Of a stretch of DNA of 64,000 nt, positions 1-8,458 are shown piece by piece. The stretch's first letter is position 1; every line of letters begins with the position of its first letter. This DNA is from Pyrodictiaceae archaeon (GTDB lineage Archaea; Thermoproteota; Thermoprotei_A; Sulfolobales; WANQ01), in assembly GCA_015521735.1 (NCBI GenBank), contig WANQ01000011.1:46231-110230 (forward strand), in the 5' to 3' direction. The notes beneath the pieces were generated by a model that worked only from the letters and a program-made list of their open reading frames with translations, did no database searches and was not told the DNA's origin. Position numbers and translations under genes: made by a program.

Positions 1-2
1 TT

Positions 3-926
3 TGTTACTCATCTTATTTAGAGGTTAAAGAAATATACAATGTTGCCAAAGAAGGAATACGAATCAGAAATCATTGTATGTATATTAATGGTCAAGCATT
101 AGAAGTAAATGGATATATCGGCCTTGTCCTAAAGTCAAAGATCCTTGCTGATCCTTATGTAATAGTTCCAATGAGTATCGAAATCACTTGGAGTTCAGGA
201 GACAATGAAAAAATCGAACAAAGGATAGTACTCTTTAGACCCCATATAGTGGTTCATCATATTCCGTCTACAATAAATGTTAAGGTTAAAGATCATAGAT
301 TGGAGATTAGTAATAGAATAGTTATTAAAAACGAGGGTTATGCCACAGCTATAGTAAAGTTTGAGGTTGACCCAAGTAGTGACGTTAAGTTAACAAAACC
401 AGAAGAAATTGAGGAATATGTTAAAAGCTTTTGCGAGCATCTATCTCAAAAACTAAATAGAGTCAAGAAGGAGTTTCCACAATACTCCAATATCGTAAGT
501 AGTTTTGAAGAATTGATGATAAAATTTGCAAAAGGAACATTTACCTTAACTGAGGATTTTCTGTCACATACCAGAGAGGTGTTTAATGCATTACTAGATG
601 CTATGGAGAAAGATGAAGTATTTGCACGTGCACTTATTTCAGCTATAGTAGGAGCATATATTGCTGCTATAAACATATTGACAGAATTTAGAGCTTTACT
701 TGAATACCTTAGATCTATAGCTAAAAATAGAGTATTATTGGTAAATGCTATGCACATGCTTGAACTTCAACCCGGATCAAATCTCTTGAAAGGCTATATT
801 CGAGTGCACGACCTTGCAGGAAACGTTTATAGTCCTATACACGTTGAGCTTCAAATAAACGTTAACAATCCCGAAAGCATTAAGGTGCCAGTATATGAAC
901 TATTTCAGTGGGGTGAGCAACCATAG
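3..926 (+). CDS. hypothetical protein, probably truncated by the left window edge
   Basis: The reading frame stays open upstream of the Met at 78 to the window start (CYSSYLEVKEIYNVAKEG...). No family recognised. Confidence 0.6.
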   Translation, partial: CYSSYLEVKEIYNVAKEGIRIRNHCMYINGQALEVNGYIGLVLKSKILADPYVIVPMSIEITWSSGDNEKIEQRIVLFRPHIVVHHIPSTINVKVKDHRLEISNRIVIKNEGYATAIVKFEVDPSSDVKLTKPEEIEEYVKSFCEHLSQKLNRVKKEFPQYSNIVSSFEELMIKFAKGTFTLTEDFLSHTREVFNALLDAMEKDEVFARALISAIVGAYIAAINILTEFRALLEYLRSIAKNRVLLVNAMHMLELQPGSNLLKGYIRVHDLAGNVYSPIHVELQINVNNPESIKVPVYELFQWGEQP

Positions 927-1916
927 CAACTGAACTGTTAACTAGTGTTATTTATCGTCAACTTGCTGAGAAGACTCTTAATCTGACCGCCAAAATATTA
1001 ACGAATGTACTTAAAGAAATCAAAAGCGATATAGAAATTCTTGATCAAGAACTTGTATTTCAATGTCCACAAAACACAGGCAGGCTTGACCTCATTTTTC
1101 AATTAAAGAAAGGGATTATCTCTATAAGAAAGAAGAGAAAATTCAATATACCAGCACTACGCAATGTCTACGTCAAACCTGTAATATCATTTAGAGATGT
1201 GACAAACGAGAGTATCCGCTTTATTTCTCGTGAGAGCTTTGAACTTATTTATGGGAAGCTAAGTGAGGATGTTCCCTACATTCTTGGAATAGAATTTGAT
1301 ATTGAGAATCCTAATTTTATAGATCGCTTAGTACATCGAAAGGTACTAGAAGACTCCATTGAGGATCAAAGAAGATACTGGCTCCACGCTCAGTTAAGGT
1401 TTGTGAAAGGATTAGAAAAAGTGTTTTCGAATATTAGAATAAATGACCTTAATTTTGATGTTACAGTTGCAGTTCATGAAGATGTACGGGTATCGATACC
1501 GTCAACATTTAAAAAAGAACTTGAACTCGTTGTACAATGGCTTAGGGAGACACATAGAGAGAAAACAACGGTTATCCTTAGAACATTTAAAGCTTCTTAG
1601 GAGGAGGGACTCAACTAAGAGAGATGTTTTAGAGCTACTGAAAAGATTACAAGATTTATTCCTTCCTATAGTCTTCAAGAAATTTATTGAAGTAAGAGAT
1701 GATTTCCGATACCATGATTGTAAAAGAGGTACAGATTACTATTCAGCACCATTTCCTACATGGCCTAAATTCATGATAATAACCACAAGAACTGATCTAT
1801 CTATAGATAAACCAGCAGCCGTAGGCTATTTAGACTTCCACTATAAGCAGTTTAGATCAGAAATAGAACGATTATTTAGTAAATATTATGGTCGAAGATT
1901 TAGTAAGCAATTATAA
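917..1916 (+). pseudogene. hypothetical protein split by a frameshift near 1560-1600 and lacking a canonical start
   Basis: Frame 2 is open from 917 to 1600 with no ATG/GTG/TTG before 1199. Coding continues in frame 3 (ERKQRLSLEHLKLLRRRDSTKRDVLELLKRL...) to 1916. Confidence 0.5.
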
Positions 1917-2099
1917 TTATTTCATCATAATATATATATCGGAGTAATTGAACCTCTCCTTATTGCCGACTTAACTCTTAAGCTAGGCTTTTAACCATTA
2001 GCTTTACGACAACTTAGTACACCCAGTACTGTTACGACCACAGCTATAAGATCTTATCAAATGAATGGTATAATATCATGCAAACTACAGGTCTACACT

Positions 2100-2125
2100 A
2101 TCTACTGTCTACGTAGATAGTAGAT
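2100..2125. promoter_or_regulatory. 26-bp near-perfect palindrome upstream of a wHTH gene, candidate operator
   Basis: ATCTACTGTCTACGTAGATAGTAGAT is self-complementary except for one mismatched pair, and lies ~37 bp upstream of 2162. Confidence 0.6.
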
Positions 2126-2161
2126 TCTAGCTAATTAGTCTAGGTTATAGATACGGTATTC

Positions 2162-2443
2162 GTGTTTCGTATGCCGAAGAGGGCTTTCAACGGTGTATTG
2201 AAGGTCTTAGCATATTTTGCTGATAAGGTAGGCGAAGAGGTAACAATGTATCAGATACAAAGAGAACTAGGTATGAGATACGATACACTTGCAAGAGCAG
2301 TCGAAGTACTAAAGAACGTAGGATTCCTAGAAGAAAGAATAGACCCTGGACCTCCTGCTCGTAGATTAGTTAGGCTAACGGAGAAAGGTCGGCAAGCAGC
2401 ACAATATGCGAGGGAACTACTTAGGCTAGCTGGAATATTATAG
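2162..2443 (+). CDS. small winged-helix transcriptional regulator
   Basis: 93 aa; wHTH pattern with C-terminal RRLVRLTEKGRQAAQYARELL. A paralog lies at 7816-8089. Confidence 0.75.
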   Translation: MFRMPKRAFNGVLKVLAYFADKVGEEVTMYQIQRELGMRYDTLARAVEVLKNVGFLEERIDPGPPARRLVRLTEKGRQAAQYARELLRLAGIL

Positions 2444-2483
2444 GGTAAGCACACTTCAATGATGCCATGAGGGCTTAGAATTC

Positions 2484-3152
2484 ATGGTTATTGATAAAGG
2501 TGCTGTATGCATACTTACAATGATATTCACTATAACCATTATGAATGCCTTAGCTTACTGTGATCGGGAGAAGTGCTGTACATACTTTAATAACTATATA
2601 CGCGTATGTATTGGCTGTGCGTCTAAAATACTTTACCAAGGTCTAAGAATTACATTTTATGCACTCGTAAAACAATACATATCATTTCTATTAATGTTTA
2701 ACGCAACATATATATTTATTAGCGCTTTAGCTAGCCTGGTTTTCAATGCATCAGAGAGTGAAGTAAAAGTTGTTTCATTACTTTTAAGCGCTTTATGTAG
2801 CTCGATTTACGTGTCCCGTGATGTTATACTTAATAAGCTCAAAGGTCTTAGGAAGGGTAGGATTCGCTGGATCTCCTGGTTTACATTACTACATTTTTCT
2901 TGGCTATTACCTGTAGTCTTAATTGCCTATAGAATCTCAACGGATCCTAGTTTAGGTTCTCTAGCAATGTCTTTTCTAATATTACTGATATTAGTATACA
3001 TGTTCCTAGCCGTTGAACACTATCGTAATTTGTATAAGACTAGAGCACTGACATGCTATTACATAGGGAAATCACAAATTAAACGTAAACCTATAATAGT
3101 CTTATACCTTGTATTAGGCGCTATCTCTATTCTTGCGGCAATCTGTCGCTAA
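2484..3152 (+). CDS. integral membrane protein, unknown function
   Basis: 222 aa with several hydrophobic segments, immediately downstream of the wHTH gene. Confidence 0.6.
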   Translation: MVIDKGAVCILTMIFTITIMNALAYCDREKCCTYFNNYIRVCIGCASKILYQGLRITFYALVKQYISFLLMFNATYIFISALASLVFNASESEVKVVSLLLSALCSSIYVSRDVILNKLKGLRKGRIRWISWFTLLHFSWLLPVVLIAYRISTDPSLGSLAMSFLILLILVYMFLAVEHYRNLYKTRALTCYYIGKSQIKRKPIIVLYLVLGAISILAAICR

Positions 3153-3856
3153 TAGATATTGTTAGTTTAGTAAAGGGTCTCACCTTAATAGTTACCTTGT
3201 TGAATAGGAATATGAAGTATTTGAGCTATAATATTTTAGCCTCTAAGTGCCTGCTGGATTAGCTATAACTGAGATCATGTAGCTTTATAATTAATTTCAA
3301 ACATTCTTCAATCCAGACTGTGTTCGGACTCCTCTTGGGTTGTCATTAAGGGGTGCTTGGGGGTAACTTTCCTACCTTAGCTTATGCAGGGTAAACATCT
3401 ACTCCAACGCAAAATGGGTATAGGTAATCAACTACGCTGGGAACTACTATTCACCCATGGGAAACTAGTGGGTTCACGGCATGTAGTTGACGGCTACGCA
3501 TAGTTTCCTGTTAAAAGCACCCTATCTCTATTAGGGGCACGGAATTGAAGTGTACGGATGCCTCAATCATGGGCTTACTTGAGTACATAGAGCTGAGGAT
3601 ACAGGAGAAGGCCAGAGAACTCAGAATACCCGAGGAGAAGATAAGACAACTAGTAATGGAAATAGAGAAGATCAGGATAAGGATAAGAGACCAAGGATTC
3701 CACGAACTAGAAGAGAGCTTAGGACTTTAACCTAAGTAATTCATAGCTCATTTTCTTCAAATCTTTTGTTTTGTAATAACTATGTTCTTATACCATAGTG
3801 AATAATGAATCATAAATGGTTAAAGGCACTTTTGTCTGACCATATGAGTAATTGTG

Positions 3857-3889
3857 GTAGTAGGTATGTAACATTTATATACCTACTAC
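3857..3889. promoter_or_regulatory. 33-bp inverted repeat spanning a TATA-like element
   Basis: GTAGTAGGTAT-11 nt-ATACCTACTAC, perfect 11-bp arms; TTTATATA at the spacer/right-arm junction; 32 bp upstream of the GTG start at 3922. Confidence 0.7.
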
Positions 3890-3921
3890 TGTAATCACTT
3901 ACACAGACAGAGAGTGGGAGC

Positions 3922-5697
3922 GTGAACCCACACAAAGCACCGCGTCAGTCGGAAACCCTTATGGTACTCGAATACTACCGACGATTAGGATTGTATCCAT
4001 TAAAGTTAGAGGAAATACAACTACATACAGGATTAAATCCTGATAGAACTCGTAGGCTTCTTAAGGATCTAGAAAAGAAAGGTTTAGTTATAATCAAAAA
4101 TAACGATACAGTAGAACTCACAGTAAAGGGTATAAGAAGTGCAAATGAAGTATTTATTAGAGTCTTTGGCAGAACAATAGCTAAAGACGATTTAAATAAA
4201 CCGGTTGATGAGCTATTAAAAGAATTCAGAAAACGTCTAATACTTAGATCTAACAAACCAGTAAGATCTCTCGATTCATGGTTAAACATACCTAATATTA
4301 TTACTACATTTAAACCAACTAGCCTGAGTGTCAGTGAAGCAATAATAAGAATGTTTAGTAGCGAAGGAAAACTACTAATAGGTGACTCGTGGGCCCTAGG
4401 GGCAGATCTAGAACATGCTGTCGTACGTCTTGAGAGGCAAGAGGCGGGCGTCTACGCGCACTACGCTAAGGATTTATCATGGGTTATAAGAAACCACCGG
4501 CTCCTCGCAGTAACATTACCACTATGGTATACTGGAAAACCAGTAAGCTATAACGCACTACGGGAGGCAATAGGTGCTAGCTGGTATTGGCCCAACTTGA
4601 AGAGAACCTCTAAGGATCTAGGATTCTACATAGATGAGGCGGCAAGTCACAACCTATTACTTAAACAATCATTAGGCTATGAGATAATATTAACACCAGT
4701 AGATACTGGTGTAGTGAAGCTTATAGAGAAAATATTAAACGTGCTGGAAAGCCCAACAATGTACATAGCACAACGCTGGCCTACGAGAGTACTAGAAGCA
4801 GCAGTGTATAGTTGCATAATAAGAAATCTAGTATCATTGGATGAATTACTCAATAATCCACCAGGAAATAGTACCCTTGCAGAAATATATAGCTACATGA
4901 GTCCTCAAGACTATAGGAGGTACGTGGAAAGAGCTGTTAAAACACTCAGGGAGATAGGCATAGTCGAAGAAATAAATGGATACCTAATCCCTACACGTGT
5001 ACTACGATACGAGCCAGCACTAAAAGATGTATTAAGAAAATATGAAGAAAACATAGTACTACAATTACTTAGAGCCCTTGTAGCAATAAGACCTTATCCA
5101 ACAATAGACGATATAGCTAGGACTATGAAGGTAAACAAGTACTCTCTGCAAAACACCTTACGTATGCTTCATGAGCGCGGAATAATAATAATGACCGTAA
5201 ATGGGGTTCTCACTCCATATCACGTAGCATATTACACTATGGATCCTCTCCCAAGAGACCAGAAGAAGAACTATGGAAATGAAGCGTTGATAAGAGTATC
5301 ATCACCGATACTCGCATTATACTTTTCAGAGATAAAGAAAACTATAAGTGAAGGCGATTGGGAAACCATAGTCAACTTGCTCGAGGAACTAGCTAAGAAC
5401 CGTAGAGTAGATGTAAATGATCTTCCATCACGCATAGTACTAAAACTGTCAAGACTATTTAACTTAATGGAGGACTTCAAGATAGTAAGAATACATGATA
5501 GCGAAATAGAATTGAATGATGATAAATCCCTTAACAATATCCTATTAGTCTTAAGGGACATACCCATAAGGGAATACGTGGACATCGCAAAAAACATTGA
5601 GAAATACCAAGTAAGGCGAAAGATAAACGAAGAAATATCAACGCTCAAGCAATTAATAGTTGAAAGTTACAAGAGGGGAGTACGGCCTCAAGCCTAG
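3922..5697 (+). CDS. multi-winged-helix protein, unknown function
   Basis: 591 aa; wHTH-like segments at the N-terminus (LEEIQLHTGLNPDRTRRLLKDLEKKGLVII) and around residue 395 (IDDIARTMKVNKYSLQNTLRMLHERGII). Confidence 0.7.
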   Translation: MNPHKAPRQSETLMVLEYYRRLGLYPLKLEEIQLHTGLNPDRTRRLLKDLEKKGLVIIKNNDTVELTVKGIRSANEVFIRVFGRTIAKDDLNKPVDELLKEFRKRLILRSNKPVRSLDSWLNIPNIITTFKPTSLSVSEAIIRMFSSEGKLLIGDSWALGADLEHAVVRLERQEAGVYAHYAKDLSWVIRNHRLLAVTLPLWYTGKPVSYNALREAIGASWYWPNLKRTSKDLGFYIDEAASHNLLLKQSLGYEIILTPVDTGVVKLIEKILNVLESPTMYIAQRWPTRVLEAAVYSCIIRNLVSLDELLNNPPGNSTLAEIYSYMSPQDYRRYVERAVKTLREIGIVEEINGYLIPTRVLRYEPALKDVLRKYEENIVLQLLRALVAIRPYPTIDDIARTMKVNKYSLQNTLRMLHERGIIIMTVNGVLTPYHVAYYTMDPLPRDQKKNYGNEALIRVSSPILALYFSEIKKTISEGDWETIVNLLEELAKNRRVDVNDLPSRIVLKLSRLFNLMEDFKIVRIHDSEIELNDDKSLNNILLVLRDIPIREYVDIAKNIEKYQVRRKINEEISTLKQLIVESYKRGVRPQA

Positions 5698-5719
5698 GAG
5701 ACCTTGGAGGTGGCTAGTA

Positions 5720-6493
5720 ATGTCGAATAACATACTCTTCGCATTCATCGACGAAAGCGGTCAACCATATCAGTTAGATGAAGGACCTTATGTTTTAGCG
5801 GCTGCAACAGTAGCCCCATATAATCTTGTTAGAGTTGAGGGCAACATACGTAGCTACCTAACTCGGTGGAGTCATAGACTTGGCAGGGATATACCAGAGA
5901 TACATGCTAGAGAGATTATTCAAGGAGAATCACCTCCGCCTAGAACTCTTCAGCAGAATCCTAGAAGGATAAACTGGAGAAGAGTAGATCCAAGAATAAG
6001 GCAAGAAGTTATAGATAGGTTCTCAGAGCTAATAGCTTCTCAACCTATTCTTCTAAACATAGTGGTTGTTGAAAAACGTCCTGGTGTAAGAATTCATTCA
6101 CAGTATGGTGTGAGAACACGAGCTTTAACGTATCTAATTGAGAGAGTACTTATGTCTGGAAGGACTCCCAGGATCCTATTATTATCTATTGATAGTGCTG
6201 CATTACGCCAAGATACACAGCTTCAAATAGAGGTATTGAACGCATTAAGTAGAGTTAGAGTAAAACATCAAGCCAGGGTTTTCATAAGCTTTGAGGACTC
6301 CGAGAACAGCCCCATAATCCAAATAGCTGATGTCGTAGCCTATATTATAAGGAATGTAAGGATGCACCGATACACCATAGGCAGAATAAATATTGAGAAC
6401 GCTTTTCTCAATATTGAGCGTCGTATAAGAAGATGTCCTGGCACCAACAGGTATGAAAGATGTGGACTAAAAGTGTGGACAATAACACAATGA
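5720..6493 (+). CDS. DUF3800 domain protein (RNase H-like fold family)
   Basis: N-terminal FAFIDESG, HAREI, and C-terminal IQIADVVAYIIRN match the DUF3800 pattern. ATG at 5720 follows GGAGG; the ORF track start at 5660 is probably too long. Confidence 0.75.
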   Translation: MSNNILFAFIDESGQPYQLDEGPYVLAAATVAPYNLVRVEGNIRSYLTRWSHRLGRDIPEIHAREIIQGESPPPRTLQQNPRRINWRRVDPRIRQEVIDRFSELIASQPILLNIVVVEKRPGVRIHSQYGVRTRALTYLIERVLMSGRTPRILLLSIDSAALRQDTQLQIEVLNALSRVRVKHQARVFISFEDSENSPIIQIADVVAYIIRNVRMHRYTIGRINIENAFLNIERRIRRCPGTNRYERCGLKVWTITQ

Positions 6494-6508
6494 TGTACAA
6501 ACATGAAA

Positions 6509-6586
6509 CCCTCGGAGTCCGCCCCCAGAAGGGGGCTACCTCCGAGGGCGCCTCGGGTCCGCCCCTCTAGGGGGCTACCCCGAGGC
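6509..6586. repeat. two tandem GC-rich stem-loops with the same internal-loop motif (candidate structured RNA)
   Basis: 6509-6548: CCCTCGGAG-TCC-GCCCCC-AGAA-GGGGGC-TAC-CTCCGAGGG. 6550-6586: GCCTCGGG-TCC-GCCCCT-CTA-GGGGGC-TAC-CCCGAGGC. Confidence 0.85.
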
Positions 6587-6919
6587 TTAAGGACAGTGTT
6601 TCCCGTATATAATATGGAGACTCAGGTATTTAAGTGCTGTGCGCACAGCTGTGATAACATTCAATTGTACAGTACAGTTTTATTTCTTTCATAGTGTTTC
6701 ATGATTCCATATAAAACACTTAGGTATAATGTAGACCTCCATATCATTTAACATATGCTTCAAAGAGCCCAAGTGCAAGAGAGCGGCTTAGAAACTATAT
6801 CAAACACCTTGTGAAGAATGCGCCAAAGAATTACAAGACACCAAAGAAGCTTTGGTTCAAGTCAACAAGAGTTATAGCAGGACCTGAATCCTTCTTTAAA
6901 AGAACATCATAGCCTTAGA

Positions 6920-7819
6920 TCACAACCTACATATGTCATGTACGTGACGCTCTATTTCGCGTATCAGATTTTCTTCTATTATCTTAACGTATTGTTTAAG
7001 CTCTTTAAGGAAAGATTCAGCTCTTCCATAGAATATTGGAAGTAGTGCTGGAAACAGGCAACGGCTCCATATTTCATCCATAGTCTTCTCGTCTAAATAG
7101 ACATATATGAAAATAAATGTATAATTCTCTATCCTTGGAAATACTATAATGACATCAGTAATTAGACGTGAATCCTGATGCTTCTTAATATAGGGTAATC
7201 TCCATAACGGTGTTATTGATTTAAAATGTAATGATTCTATAGCTTTTTCCCCTCCAAAAGCCTGTATTTTAGATGTGTCTTCTAACTTTCTTAATAGATA
7301 CTTATTTTCATCGATGTCGAGAGCTATAGGAGAACCAATTATATTAATATTACGTAGATATTCACGGGAAAGGCCTACAGCTATACATTGATCTACAGCT
7401 TTACTAAGACTGAAATCAACTATCTCTTTAAACTCGTAAAGCTTCTCTTTTATCTTACATGGTAAGATAATTGTGACAAAGGGGCGTAAGTATACTGGTT
7501 TTAGCGATACCTTAATTTCAACGTTATGTCTACCCCTTATTGGAACTATCTTAGCCTCATACTTTACTGACAACATAACAGGTACTATTGATTCTAGTAT
7601 CAAAATGTACAAGAAGAATAATATTGATGAAGCCATCACTATTATGAGTAGGGAAAGAGGGTATCGTACTTGAAACCATACTAATATTAGGCCTATTAGC
7701 GAAGCTGTAAATACCGAGTACCATGCATAGTACATGGTTCTACCATGATTTAATATGTCTTCGATCTCGTCTATTACTATAATTTTATCTTGCATTATGA
7801 TTACCTTACTTTGAATCAC
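6920..7819 (-). CDS. membrane protein with two N-terminal TM helices, unknown function
   Basis: 299 aa; hydrophobic hairpin near residues 30-85. GTG start overlaps the TGA of the upstream wHTH reading frame (GTGA). Confidence 0.6.
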   Translation of the reverse strand: MIQSKVIIMQDKIIVIDEIEDILNHGRTMYYAWYSVFTASLIGLILVWFQVRYPLSLLIIVMASSILFFLYILILESIVPVMLSVKYEAKIVPIRGRHNVEIKVSLKPVYLRPFVTIILPCKIKEKLYEFKEIVDFSLSKAVDQCIAVGLSREYLRNINIIGSPIALDIDENKYLLRKLEDTSKIQAFGGEKAIESLHFKSITPLWRLPYIKKHQDSRLITDVIIVFPRIENYTFIFIYVYLDEKTMDEIWSRCLFPALLPIFYGRAESFLKELKQYVKIIEENLIREIERHVHDICRL

Positions 7820-8089
7820 AATAAACCAGCTAGCTTTAGGAGCTCTCTTGCGTGTTGTGCTGCTTGTCTACCCTTCTCGGTCAACTTTATCAGCCGGCGA
7901 GCTGGTGGCCCGGGATCATAGTTTTCTTCAACGAAGCCGTTTTTTCAGTATGTCTACGGCTCTCATTACAGTTCTGTAATTGAGGTTTGTTCCTCTACTT
8001 ATTGATAGTAGTGTTGATTCACCAGCTTCCAGTAAGTATGCTAGAACTCTTAGAGGCCCGTTGAGTCCTCTTGCATTTTCTCTAGACAA
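7816..8089 (-). pseudogene. frameshifted paralog of the 2162-2443 wHTH regulator
   Basis: Minus strand: TTG start at 8089, (M)SRENARGLNGPLRVLAYLLEAGE...RAVDILK, then after a 1-nt shift at the T6/A6 run (7940-7945) ...NGFVEENYDPGPPARRLIKLTEKGRQAAQHARELLKLAGLL*. Close match to the intact copy; length 274 nt = 3x91+1. Confidence 0.8.
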
Positions 8090-8143
8090 GCAATACACCA
8101 CTGTACTCTATACAATGTACTCTTAATAGTGTAGTCGGTACTA

Positions 8144-8156
8144 TGTACACAGTACA
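8144..8156. promoter_or_regulatory. inverted repeat TGTAC-ACA-GTACA upstream of the frameshifted wHTH gene, candidate operator
   Basis: Perfect 5-bp arms. Minus-strand TACTGTGTACATAGTA resembles TACTGTCTACGTAGATAGTA upstream of the paralog. Confidence 0.45.
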
Positions 8157-8458
8157 CAAAGCTTAAAGCACTATAATAGTAGTATAAGGTCTAAATAGCT
8201 TCTTCTGATTAAGTTGACGTAATGACGTAAATACAATAATAGATGCCTAATGACGTTATACTGTATTATTAGTAGTGAGAGAGTTACTGGAATAACGATG
8301 GCCTCCACGTGACCCTTGCTTAGCATCTAAAGATTATCTCTTAGCGTTGTTATGAGTCTTGCTTTTCTAATACTTGTATACTTGCTGTGCTTTATCTAGG
8401 ATTAAGTCTCTCCGCTTAACTATAGTGTGTGCTAGTGAGATGGAGTGTAGGAGTGTTT

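Noticed and set aside
3300-3540. Possible IS200/IS605 (TnpB) remnant or omega-RNA
   Set aside because: No TnpB zinc-finger or catalytic motifs in any frame, and no recognisable transposon ends. Left as unexplained structure.
6503-6694. 63-aa ORF over the GC-rich hairpins
   Set aside because: Pro/Arg-rich translation arises from the inverted-repeat sequence; no start context or family resemblance. Better explained as structured nucleic acid.
8200-8270. TAATGACGT repeated twice (GTAATGACGT and CTAATGACGT)
   Set aside because: Only two short copies ~40 bp apart in AT-rich sequence, with no symmetry or clear gene association.
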